Positions 9,167 through 16,962 of a stretch of DNA of 57,342 nt are shown here, in pieces. Both the position numbers and the translations under genes were made by a program. The notes under the pieces are model-generated. The model ran no database searches. It was not told the DNA's origin and was given only the letters and a program-made list of their open reading frames with translations. The first letter of the stretch is position 1. The number at the start of each line of letters is the position of its first letter. The stretch is from the NCBI GenBank assembly GCA_026416715.1, contig JAOAEQ010000003.1:75698-133039 (forward strand), in the 5' to 3' direction. The DNA comes from a bacterium (GTDB lineage Bacteria; UBP4; UBA4092; JAOAEQ01).

Positions 9167-9556
9167 ATGACCTTTGCAATTTCACCTTATAACAAACAAA
9201 AAATTCTTATTGTTGACGATGACCGATATACTCGGTTGACACTAGAAGATGTTTTACAACGGGAAGGATTCAATACGTTCGGTCTGCCGGATGGGAACCA
9301 AGTAGCTGAAATTGTTATGAACGAATTAATTGATTTAGTTCTGCTTGACCTAAATCTTCCCGATCGAGATGGAATAGAAGTTTTGCGTGAAATAAGATAT
9401 ATGTGGTCGCAATTGCCAGTGATTATGATAACAGCTTCACGAGCGCCAGATTTATTCCATGCATTGATGGAACTCAATGTATTCTCGTTACTTCCGAAAC
9501 CTATTGATATAGCGCTATTACGACATGCGGTACGTCACGCATTATTTAAGTTGTAA
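9167..9556 (+). CDS. Stand-alone response-regulator receiver protein
   Basis: The 129-residue protein is a single CheY-like receiver domain: acidic pair in ILIVDDDRYT, phospho-acceptor Asp61 in LLDLNLPDRDG, the switch Thr in MIITAS and the invariant Lys in LPKPID. There is no output domain. The frame is open from GTG 9158, but AGGCAAGG (9151-9158) is better placed for ATG 9167. No kinase is adjacent; the closest is the NtrY-like gene 4 kb downstream. Confidence 0.9.
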   Translation: MTFAISPYNKQKILIVDDDRYTRLTLEDVLQREGFNTFGLPDGNQVAEIVMNELIDLVLLDLNLPDRDGIEVLREIRYMWSQLPVIMITASRAPDLFHALMELNVFSLLPKPIDIALLRHAVRHALFKL

Positions 9557-9591
9557 CCAAAAAATACAACGATATTTTTTTGCTAGTATAA

Positions 9592-9635
9592 ATCCCATTA
9601 GTTGCAGATACACGCTGTGATAGTACTAATGGGAT
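9592..9635 (+). promoter_or_regulatory. Leader hairpin in front of htpX
   Basis: A perfect 11-bp inverted repeat (ATCCCATTAGT / ACTAATGGGAT) with a 22-nt loop ends 7 nt before the AGGAGG ribosome site (9643-9648) of htpX. There is no T-run, so it is more likely a leader structure or operator than a terminator. Confidence 0.5.
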
Positions 9636-9657
9636 AAATTATAGGAGGTTGATAGAG

Positions 9658-10524
9658 ATGAATGTACTTAAAACCACCATGCTAATGGTTGTTTTAACCA
9701 TGATTTTAGTGTTTATCGGTTCATTTTGGGGAACCGAAGGAATGGTATTTGCGTTAATCTTTTCCTTAGGAATGAACTTATTTATGTATTGGTTCAGTGA
9801 TAAGATGGTATTAATGATGTATCGAGCGAGACCAGTAACACCGCAAGAAGCACCGCAGTTATACCAGATGGTTGCCGAATTGACACAAAATGCGGGTTTA
9901 CCGATGCCAAAATTGTATATAATTCCAACCGATACGCCGAATGCGTTTGCTACTGGACGGAATCCGAACCATGCAGCAATTGCGGTTACCGAAGGAATTC
10001 TACGTATTCTCGATTATAATGAACTTAAAGGGGTACTAGCGCATGAATTAGCGCATGTGAAAAATCGAGATATGCTGATTGGAACGATTGCTGCAGGGAT
10101 AGCTGGTGCGGTGATGATGCTAGCGCGGATGGCGCAATTTGCTGCGATGTTCGGTGGGGTCGGTGGTCGCAATGACCGTGAAGGAAATAATCCCTTAGCG
10201 TTATTGGTTATGATAATCGTTGCACCATTAGCTGCGTTACTGGTTCAGTTGTGGATATCCCGCACGAGAGAATATGAAGCTGATGCGACCGGAGCACGGT
10301 TCGCAAAAAATGCTGATGGGTTAGCGAATGCGTTATATAAATTAGAACAAGCAGCAAAGTTATTACCAATGAATGCGAATCCTTCGACGGCGCATTTATT
10401 TATCGTTAATCCATTATCTGGTCGTTCTTTCCTAACATTATTTTCGACGCATCCACCGATCTCGGAACGAATTAAACGGCTTCGAGCGATGTCATTAACC
10501 GAGTTACTCGGTGCAATGAAGTAA
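9658..10524 (+). CDS. htpX: HtpX-type membrane zinc metalloprotease
   Basis: HtpX is an M48 membrane protease that degrades misfolded inner-membrane proteins. The 288-residue protein has two N-terminal membrane helices (about 5-45), the zinc motif HELAH (about 129-133) in GVLAHELAHVKNRD, another hydrophobic pair (about 140-200), and the third ligand Glu in SRTREYEAD. AGGAGG at 9643-9648 supports ATG 9658 over TTG 9649. It lies just upstream of an HtrA protease, so the two form an envelope quality-control pair. Confidence 0.94.
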   Translation: MNVLKTTMLMVVLTMILVFIGSFWGTEGMVFALIFSLGMNLFMYWFSDKMVLMMYRARPVTPQEAPQLYQMVAELTQNAGLPMPKLYIIPTDTPNAFATGRNPNHAAIAVTEGILRILDYNELKGVLAHELAHVKNRDMLIGTIAAGIAGAVMMLARMAQFAAMFGGVGGRNDREGNNPLALLVMIIVAPLAALLVQLWISRTREYEADATGARFAKNADGLANALYKLEQAAKLLPMNANPSTAHLFIVNPLSGRSFLTLFSTHPPISERIKRLRAMSLTELLGAMK

Positions 10525-10642
10525 CCCTAACCCTAAAATATTCATTACAAAAAATTTTGAATAAACCCTTAGGGTACGGTGTTAGATAGAGATATTAAAT
10601 GTGATTAATAAAAAATATCCATTAGATGTGTGGGAGGATACT

Positions 10643-12157
10643 ATGCGTCACAATCTAAACCGATTATTAGCTCAATATCTATTCGGAGTTTCATGCATTC
10701 TCATTCTATCCTTTTTTTCTTTCTCGGTTTCTGCTGAGGGACCAACGAAATCAGACGAGAATGTAATCTCCGCCGCAGAAGCTTTAGAAAAAGCATTTGT
10801 TGAAGTAGCGAAAAAAGTTAAACCTGCAGTCGTTAATATCAGTACCGAAAAAACAGTCCTAACTCGATCTTCAAATCCGTTTTGGTTCGACCCGTTTGGC
10901 GATGATGAATTTTTTAAACAATTTGAGCCATTTTTTAGAAGGATGGTTCCGCCAGAAGTGCAGAAACGAGTTATACCGAGTCTTGGTTCTGGGGTTATTG
11001 TTCGGGACGATGGATATATTTTAACCAATAACCATATGGTAGATGGGCTAGACTTGGAGAAAGATAAAATCATAGTTACCTTAGCTGATGGCCGGAAATT
11101 CACCAATGTTAAAGTGGTCGGTAAAGACCCGAAAACTGATGTTGCCGTAATTAAAGTTGATGGAGATAATCTTCCGACTGCAAAACTGGGCGATTCGAAT
11201 ACCGTACAGGTCGGTCAGATTGTTATCGCTATTGGAAATCCGTTTGGATTAGCGGAATCGGTAACGCAAGGAATTGTGAGTGCACTCGGTCGCTCAATAG
11301 GTCTTGCAGATTATGAAGATTATATCCAAACGGATGCGCCGATAAATCCGGGCAATTCCGGCGGTCCATTAGTGAATCTACGTGGTGAAGTTATCGGAAT
11401 CAATGCGGCGATTAAAACCGGTGGAATAGCGCAGAATGCTGGAATTGGGTTTGCGATTCCGATAAATTTAGCCAAAAAGGTTATGGGTGATTTAATTGAG
11501 TCTGGAAAAGTTGTACGGGGTTGGCTCGGTGTTCAACTGAATCCGGAAGAAATCGATGAGAAAATGGCAAAAGCGCTCGGGTTAAAGGAGAAGAAAGGTG
11601 CGTTAATTGCTAATGTTTTAGAGGGTCCGGCAAAAGAAGCAGGAATCGAACCTGGAGATGTTATCATCGAAATAAATGGGGTTCCGGTAAATTCTAATAC
11701 CGAATTGCGAAATCTAGTAGCGCAGGCTAAGGTAGGAGAGAAGGTTCCGGTGAAACTGATTCGTGACGGCAAAGAGAAAATCGTTATTGTTAAAATCGCC
11801 GAACGAACCGAAGATGTTGAACTCGCAAGTAAAGATGCGGCGACAAAATGGGGATTAACGGTGCAAACATTCACGAAAGAACTAGCGCAGCAATTGAATC
11901 TCTCGTTTGAAGAAGGATTAGTGGTTACCGAGGTTAAATCGAAATCGCTTGCTGATGAAGCTGGATTTCAAAAGAACGATATTATTATCAAAATCAACAA
12001 TAAACCGGTAAAAGAGATTAAAGAGTTCAATGATATCAGCAAAGAAATTAAACCGGGTGATAGTGTGAAGTTTTATCTAAAACGTGGTAATGGATATATG
12101 TTTATCATCTTGCAAATTCCAGAGAAAAAAGAAGAAAAGAAAGAAGAGAAAAAATAA
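10643..12157 (+). CDS. Periplasmic DegP/HtrA-type serine protease with two PDZ domains
   Basis: After a signal peptide ending SVSAEG (about residue 31) comes a trypsin-like domain with His131 (LTNNHMVDG), Asp166 (DPKTDVAVI) and Ser239 (NPGNSGGPL), then two PDZ domains (about 275-375 and 395-490) and a charged Lys/Glu tail. It degrades or chaperones unfolded envelope proteins. The frame is open from GTG 10601, but GGGAGG (10632-10637) and the signal peptide fit ATG 10643. The product is 504 residues, normal for DegP/MucD. It follows htpX by 118 bp that contain CCCTAA repeats. Confidence 0.93.
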   Translation: MRHNLNRLLAQYLFGVSCILILSFFSFSVSAEGPTKSDENVISAAEALEKAFVEVAKKVKPAVVNISTEKTVLTRSSNPFWFDPFGDDEFFKQFEPFFRRMVPPEVQKRVIPSLGSGVIVRDDGYILTNNHMVDGLDLEKDKIIVTLADGRKFTNVKVVGKDPKTDVAVIKVDGDNLPTAKLGDSNTVQVGQIVIAIGNPFGLAESVTQGIVSALGRSIGLADYEDYIQTDAPINPGNSGGPLVNLRGEVIGINAAIKTGGIAQNAGIGFAIPINLAKKVMGDLIESGKVVRGWLGVQLNPEEIDEKMAKALGLKEKKGALIANVLEGPAKEAGIEPGDVIIEINGVPVNSNTELRNLVAQAKVGEKVPVKLIRDGKEKIVIVKIAERTEDVELASKDAATKWGLTVQTFTKELAQQLNLSFEEGLVVTEVKSKSLADEAGFQKNDIIIKINNKPVKEIKEFNDISKEIKPGDSVKFYLKRGNGYMFIILQIPEKKEEKKEEKK

Positions 12158-12216
12158 GTCTTAACCATAGAAACATAGTGACACCGAATTGATAATATAT
12201 AATATGATAATACCAA

Positions 12217-12250
12217 ACCCCGTTAGAAAACTTCCACCTGCTAACGGGGT
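12217..12250. terminator. Hairpin between convergent transcripts, probable terminator
   Basis: A perfect 10-bp stem (ACCCCGTTAG / CTAACGGGGT) with a 14-nt loop lies 60 bp after the HtrA gene and 70 bp after the minus-strand small ORFs. The T-tract is weak (ATTTATT), so it may work in both directions. Confidence 0.55.
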
Positions 12251-12319
12251 ATTTATTACCTAAAAGACGCGAGCATAGTCTTCCTCGAATCCCGCACAAA
12301 TTCGTTGCGCAAGTTATCT

Positions 12320-12460
12320 CTATGCTGTCATACCAGAGGTAGGTTCTTTATCTACCGGAAACGGTTTTTCAATTGATTTCATTATCTCCCAATACACTTT
12401 TCTAATGAGCAAAAAACATAACACGAGAAACAGTATTCCCTCAATCGAATTCCTAATCAA
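12320..12460 (-). CDS. Small membrane protein of 46 residues, candidate
   Basis: Read on the minus strand from TTG 12460, this ORF encodes one hydrophobic helix (GILFLVLCFLLI, residues 8-19), a basic-aromatic segment RKVYWEIMK and a polar tail ending PTSGMTA. It overlaps the end of the next upstream ORF (12453-12632) by 8 nt. It could be a translationally coupled partner, or the 3' half of one three-helix protein split by a frameshift. No family is recognised. Confidence 0.45.
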   Translation of the reverse strand: MIRNSIEGILFLVLCFLLIRKVYWEIMKSIEKPFPVDKEPTSGMTA

Positions 12461-12632
12461 ATAAAGACGCAGATGTAAGAATAATAAATGATCCTATACC
12501 GATTATGAATCCCAAAAGGGCTTCTAATTTTTTTGAGTAATTAAAATATTTTCTTCTAATAACGGTAATTACCTTATTATGAATTAGCCAGACAAGTATC
12601 AGAGAAACCAAGATAGTATAGAATAATAAAAT
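12453..12632 (-). CDS. Small two-helix membrane protein of 59 residues, probable ATT start
   Basis: A perfect AGGAGG (12643-12648, minus strand) is followed 10 nt later by ATT 12632 and an open frame with two clear membrane helices: residues 1-17 (LFYTILVSLILVWLI) and 39-56 (LLGFIIGIGSFIILTSA), joined by a basic loop with VIRRKYFNYSKK. A TAA lies just before ATT in the same frame, so no ATG, GTG or TTG is available in front of the first helix. ATT starts are rare but known (infC). It lies 79 bp downstream of the ankyrin lipoprotein gene, probably on the same transcript. Confidence 0.5.
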   Translation of the reverse strand: MLLFYTILVSLILVWLIHNKVITVIRRKYFNYSKKLEALLGFIIGIGSFIILTSASLFD

Positions 12633-12711
12633 TGCTTTTTATCCTCCTATTTGGGGTAATCGTGAGCAGGGGTTAGATCGCTAGGAACGATGTTTCGCAC
12701 TATGTATTTAA

Positions 12712-13413
12712 TTATTCGGTTGCGCCCGCGTCGGTAAGCAGTTGAACGATATCTTTGGCACCACGAGCTTTCGCGAATTTCAACGCAGTTTTCCCGCCGG
12801 TATTGGTTAAATTCGGATTCGCTTTTCGTTCAAGGAGTAATTTCACAGTATCAGTTTTACCTTCTTTTGCTGCATACATCAAAGCGGTATTGCCCCATTT
12901 ATTCTGATAATTAATGTTTGCTCCTTTAATCAAGAGCGCTTCACAACATCGGGTCTGTCCATATTCTGCCGCATACATCAGCGGTGTTGAACCAAATTTA
13001 TCTTCCGCATCAACGTTCGCTTGAAAACTTAATATCGTTTGTACTGCTGCAGTACATCCTTTTCTTGCCGCAAGATGTAATGCGGTTTCTTCTTGTGGAC
13101 CTTTCGCGTTCGGGTCAGTTTTTTTGTTTTTTAATAACGATTTACATACTTCTGTATGGCCATTTAATCCAGCAAGCATTAACGCCGTATATCCATTCGG
13201 ATTCTTGATATTCGGGTCAATCCCTGCGGTTAAAAATAAATCTACTGCGATAATATTTCCTTCCGTAGCAACTTTAAAAAAGTTTTTATCGGTATACTCC
13301 AAATCCATTTGAAGTAATTCCGATTTTGCGCGGTCTGAACTTTTCCCGCAAGAGATTAACGGGATTAGTGAAACAATTAACATCATGAGCAAAACCAGTT
13401 TTCTTTTGAACAT
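12712..13413 (-). CDS. Ankyrin-repeat lipoprotein
   Basis: A lipoprotein signal (MFKRKLVLLMM to LISC, lipobox Cys near residue 22) precedes a linker and five to six ankyrin repeats of about 33 residues (TALMLAGLNGH, TALHLAARKG, TPLMYAAEYGQ, TALMYAAKEGK, TALKFAKARG). The frame runs further upstream, but GGGAGG at 13422-13427 and the lipobox fix ATG 13413, giving 233 residues. It is membrane-anchored, probably facing the periplasm, where ankyrin repeats are less usual. The two tiny membrane ORFs downstream may be co-expressed. Confidence 0.85.
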   Translation of the reverse strand: MFKRKLVLLMMLIVSLIPLISCGKSSDRAKSELLQMDLEYTDKNFFKVATEGNIIAVDLFLTAGIDPNIKNPNGYTALMLAGLNGHTEVCKSLLKNKKTDPNAKGPQEETALHLAARKGCTAAVQTILSFQANVDAEDKFGSTPLMYAAEYGQTRCCEALLIKGANINYQNKWGNTALMYAAKEGKTDTVKLLLERKANPNLTNTGGKTALKFAKARGAKDIVQLLTDAGATE

Positions 13414-13746
13414 AAGATAATCCTCCCTGGAGTAAAATATAGGTGATTTGACCCTTATTCTAACTCTCTTTATATAATTCGTCAAGCGAAATTTGACTTT
13501 TTATCCTTAATTATATGGATTACAAATAAATGGATGAGTGTCTAATGCTAAAAATAGCAAATTTAAACCGTAGTAGTATTGGAATTTGAATTTGTAAGCG
13601 GTTGCGACAAGACTTATCATTTAGTTTAGACGTGAAATTCCTTAATCACTTTTGATATTAAATCACCTAATTTTGATTTACCATGTGCGCTTTGACATTT
13701 AGCAGTATAGTTGTATATGCTATAATGAATGTTACTGAAGGAAAAC
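13414..13746 (+). promoter_or_regulatory. Divergent intergenic region with histidine-kinase promoter
   Basis: This region of about 330 bp has no gene. TTGACA (13692-13697), 18 bp, and TATGCT (13716-13721) form a good plus-strand promoter, partly overlapping a TATAAT at 13721-13726. Transcription would begin near 13728, which argues for ATG 13747 as the kinase start. The remainder holds the ankyrin lipoprotein's leader and otherwise nothing recognisable. Confidence 0.6.
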
Positions 13747-15603
13747 ATGACGCCGCAAATTATAATTCAGAAATTTAAAGAGCCGTTTAAGAAAATCGTT
13801 AGGGTAACCTTACGAACGAAATTAATGATTGCATTTTTCCTTACCGTAATCGTTTGTTTAGCGGTAGTGTTCGTTTTATCCCAACGAGTTATCAAACATC
13901 GATTCGATGAAATAGCTAAAGAGCAAATAACCGATGCATTATCTCGGATTGATAACGAACTGAAAATAACTGGAAATGAAATCACTGGCAAACTAGAAAA
14001 AATCGCGCAAATAACTGAACTGAAACGGAAAATGCTGATGCGGTATGAAAGTTCCGGGTTCGATTATCTCGGGTTATCCAACCAATTGATAGATTTAATG
14101 CAATCAACCGGGTTAGATATTCTAGAAATAACTGACCATGATGGGAAAGTTTTGGCATCAGCGCACGAACCTGGAAAAATCGGTTCCATCAAATCGGATG
14201 ATGTCTTTCTGCAGACTGCGCTTACCGGAAAAAATGCTCAGGGGATTAGCATTGAGAATCTAGTTTCCGGAAGTTATTTGGCATTGAAATCGAGTGTACC
14301 GATATATCACCGAGGAGAAATTATCGGCGTACTTACCGGCGGATACTTAATGAATTCGGAATTTATCCAGCGATTGAAACGGGTTGGTGCGGTTGACCTT
14401 GGGCTGGTTCAAGGAAATAATCTGGTAGTGAGTACTCTCGTTGATAGTCAAGGGAAACCAATAACGCAACTACACCTAAGTGCTGAATTCTTGAGTTCAA
14501 TTCGGTCGTCGAAAATCCCGTTGATGCAGCGGTTTGTTTTGAATCAAACCGAGTTCAGTATTGGTGGTATGCCGTTGATAACCGGAAACAAATCAGTAGG
14601 TATTCTACTCGTTGCTGTATCACAGGAGAAACTCCAGCAGACAGTAGCAGATTTACGTCGTAATATTATCTGGTTTGGGTTTTTCGGTATGTGTATTGCG
14701 CTGTTGGTAGCATATCTTATTGCGAAACGAATCACGTATCCACTGGATAAATTGGTTGAAGGGTCAGTTGCAATTGCAAAAGGAGATTATGATATCCAAA
14801 TTCCGATAACCAGCAAAGATGAACTTGGAGCGCTCGTATCATCTTATAACTATATGGCGAAAGAATTACGTGAGAATCGGGAGAAACTGATTACGGCAAT
14901 GCGAGTTGCCGAATGGCAGGAAGTCGCTAAACGGATTGCGCATGAAATCAAAAATCCGTTAACTCCGATTCAGCTCTCAATCCAGAATCTTCAACAAAGT
15001 TATAATCGCAAAGCGGCTAATTTTGATGAGGTATTGCAGGAGTCAACTCAAACGATTCTTGAGGAAGTCGAGAATCTCTATAAAATCGTCAACGCGTTCT
15101 CCGAATTCGCTCGGATGCCAAAACCCCAGCCGGAATGGATAGAATTGTCGGAAGTGATAGAAAGTACCGTTACCCTCTATTCCAGTGGACAAGACCAGAT
15201 ACAATTTAAGGTTAAGGTAAACGAACAAATCCCGAAAATATATGCTGACCCGGAACAGTTACGGCGTGCGTTTTCAAACCTGATTAAAAACGCTATTGAT
15301 GCAATGCCGAACGGTGGAACGTTGACTATCTCCGTTCAGCCGACAATACTAAACGAGCGACCAGCGGTTCAAATATCTTTTGCTGATACTGGGGAAGGAA
15401 TGACGCAGGAAACGAAAAGTAAACTCTTTATGCCATATTTTTCTACTAAACAGAAAGGTACTGGACTGGGACTCTCCATGGTTGACCGTATCGTTTCCGA
15501 CCACGGGGGAAAAATTGAAGTTGTATCTGAAGTGAATCAAGGGAGTACGTTTATTATTGTTATCCCGGTTTACAATGAAGCATTTAACGTGTCGAAAGAA
15601 TAA
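13747..15603 (+). CDS. NtrY-like membrane sensor histidine kinase
   Basis: Order of parts: N-terminal helix (about 25-48), extracytoplasmic sensor with Cache-like features (about 50-295), second helix (about 300-325), HAMP (about 328-380), HisKA with phospho-acceptor His399 in RIAHEIKNPLTPIQLS, and HATPase with N-box NLIKNAIDAM, G1 DTGEGM and G2 KGTGLGLSM. The H-box wording is typical of NtrY kinases, which sense nitrogen or redox state. GAAGGA (13737-13742) and the promoter support ATG 13747 rather than 13729. No response regulator follows; the orphan receiver at 9167-9556 is a possible partner. Confidence 0.9.
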   Translation: MTPQIIIQKFKEPFKKIVRVTLRTKLMIAFFLTVIVCLAVVFVLSQRVIKHRFDEIAKEQITDALSRIDNELKITGNEITGKLEKIAQITELKRKMLMRYESSGFDYLGLSNQLIDLMQSTGLDILEITDHDGKVLASAHEPGKIGSIKSDDVFLQTALTGKNAQGISIENLVSGSYLALKSSVPIYHRGEIIGVLTGGYLMNSEFIQRLKRVGAVDLGLVQGNNLVVSTLVDSQGKPITQLHLSAEFLSSIRSSKIPLMQRFVLNQTEFSIGGMPLITGNKSVGILLVAVSQEKLQQTVADLRRNIIWFGFFGMCIALLVAYLIAKRITYPLDKLVEGSVAIAKGDYDIQIPITSKDELGALVSSYNYMAKELRENREKLITAMRVAEWQEVAKRIAHEIKNPLTPIQLSIQNLQQSYNRKAANFDEVLQESTQTILEEVENLYKIVNAFSEFARMPKPQPEWIELSEVIESTVTLYSSGQDQIQFKVKVNEQIPKIYADPEQLRRAFSNLIKNAIDAMPNGGTLTISVQPTILNERPAVQISFADTGEGMTQETKSKLFMPYFSTKQKGTGLGLSMVDRIVSDHGGKIEVVSEVNQGSTFIIVIPVYNEAFNVSKE

Positions 15604-15671
15604 AAGTTCATTATTCAGTAATCGATAGAAATTTAATATTTTAATTTTATATTTTGAAAGGAAGATACCCT

Positions 15672-16046
15672 ATGTTTTGTCCGAAATGTCAAGCGGAATA
15701 TGAAGTGGGAATAACTGAATGCTCTGATTGTCAGATTCCGTTAATGGAGCGATTACCTGAAGAAAAAGATAAACCGGTGCCAGAAGCGGAATTGGTGTCG
15801 GTTATTCAAATTATGGATGAATCGGAAGCAGTATTCTATTGCGAATTGTTAAAACAATCGGGTATAACCGCTACGTTCCGTTCATTTATCATTCCGGGAT
15901 ATGATGGAATAACAGAATCAACTCCATATAAAGGTGAAGTGTTGGTTCTCGAAGAAGATGCCGACCAAGCAGAACAGATTATAGCTGATTATTTAAAGAC
16001 TCTCGATAATTTTGAACTTGAAGAAGAACCGGAAGAAGAACCATAA
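15672..16046 (+). CDS. Zinc-ribbon protein with DUF2007-like signal-transducing domain
   Basis: The 124-residue protein starts with a zinc ribbon (FCPKC-x11-CSDC) and continues into a ferredoxin-like domain (about 45-110, VSVIQIMDESEAVFYCELLKQ and VLVLEEDADQAEQIIADYL) as in DUF2007 proteins, and ends in an acidic tail. Function unknown, perhaps metal or protein binding. AAAGGAAG (15657-15664) supports ATG 15672. A nonsense-mutated tandem copy follows at 16131. Confidence 0.75.
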   Translation: MFCPKCQAEYEVGITECSDCQIPLMERLPEEKDKPVPEAELVSVIQIMDESEAVFYCELLKQSGITATFRSFIIPGYDGITESTPYKGEVLVLEEDADQAEQIIADYLKTLDNFELEEEPEEEP

Positions 16047-16130
16047 AATGTATTTCAAATTTAGCATTTAGCATTTGAAATTTTAATAAACAATGTTAAT
16101 TTTGCATTTTACGTTGAGATGGGTTTACCG

Positions 16131-16502
16131 ATGCCGTTTTGTCCGAAATGCCGAACTGAATATGAGTTTGGAATTATGAGATGTTCCGACTGCCAGATTC
16201 CGTTAGTCAGTCAGTTGCCGGAACCTAAATGAGCTGAAATTGAATCCGCAGCAGTACATTTATGTACTGTCGCAAGCGAATTTGAAGCTATCGTAATTTG
16301 TGAAATTTTAAAACAAGCGAATATAGAAGCGAGTTATCGGTCGTTAAAATTATCTCGATATATTGACCTTTCCATTGATGAACTGTTCAAAAGCTATTGG
16401 GGAGAAGTTATTGTTTTGGAAAAAGATTATAATGCTGCTAGAGAGATAGTTGCCGATTATTTGAAAAGTATAGAAGAAAATCGGCAACCAGAAGATAATT
16501 AA
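16131..16502 (+). pseudogene. Tandem copy of the zinc-ribbon/DUF2007 gene, interrupted by one TGA
   Basis: From ATG 16131 the frame encodes a close paralogue of 15672-16046: FCPKC, CSDCQIPL, then a TGA at 16230-16232 after LPEPK, then AEIESAAVHLCTVASEFEA through YWGEVIVLEKD and VADYLKSIEE to TAA at 16502. Apart from the single stop, all 124 codons are intact. The paralogue has the same length, so the TGA interrupts the linker between the ribbon and the DUF2007 domain. Recent pseudogene, sequencing error or a split gene are all possible. No Shine-Dalgarno precedes the start. Confidence 0.75.
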
Positions 16503-16962
16503 TGAAGAGAATTTTTTAGCTTGTAATATATCTTCGATAGTAACACTAATAAAATCAATTAAAAATCTTCTTGTTGTAGGTTTGTCCAGTAAGCGGTTAT
16601 TTATTTGACAAAATCAAACTCACCACTGGTAAGTTTGATTTTGTGCGTCGTGGTATCCTATTTTAAAAAATGAAATTATGGAAATTGACCGTGTTACAGT
16701 TGGTTAAAGCATGACATAAAACATGGTTGATATGATATAAAGTACCGTTTCAAGAAATAATTATTTCTATCCTAGGATTAGACGTAGAGAAAGTTTTCGT
16801 GTAACTTCATGATATTAATGGAGGACTATTTCTGAAGAAAAGAACCTGCTGGACTTATTCTTAGCGAAGATTTAAAAGCTGATTTAAGGAAGCTTTTGTA
16901 AATATATAGTCAGTTCACCGAAATAACCCATTGAGGTTTTGTTTACGCTTTCACGGAAACAA
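16503..16962. other. Intergenic region with long hairpin and a degraded ORF
   Basis: No intact gene was found in these 460 bp. A perfect 13-bp inverted repeat lies at 16608-16644. At 16809-16901 an ATG-TAA frame of 31 codons, interrupted by TGA at 16833, gives a protein-like C-terminus (RKEPAGLILSEDLKADL) and may be a gene remnant. Confidence 0.4.
16608..16644. repeat. Perfect 13-bp inverted repeat with short centre
   Basis: ACAAAATCAAACT (16608-16620) and AGTTTGATTTTGT (16632-16644) are exact reverse complements around an 11-nt centre that itself contains ACC-ACT-GGT. No T-run follows on either strand, so it is not a standard terminator. It may be an operator or an RNA structure. Confidence 0.6.

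Noticed and set aside
9187-9477. Long antisense ORFs opposite real genes (here and opposite proC, htrA, comEC, gltX, the large glycosidase)
   Set aside because: They mirror codon bias of the sense gene, lack ribosome sites and have no recognisable protein features.
10524-10575. CCCTAA repeats with a matching TTAGGGT between htpX and the HtrA gene
   Set aside because: Only two repeat units and a 7-bp arm with a 38-nt loop; looks like chance or a weak terminator, not a telomere-like element.
16230-16232. TGA read as selenocysteine or tryptophan
   Set aside because: No conserved Cys or Trp is expected at this linker position in the paralogue, and normal genes here end in TGA.
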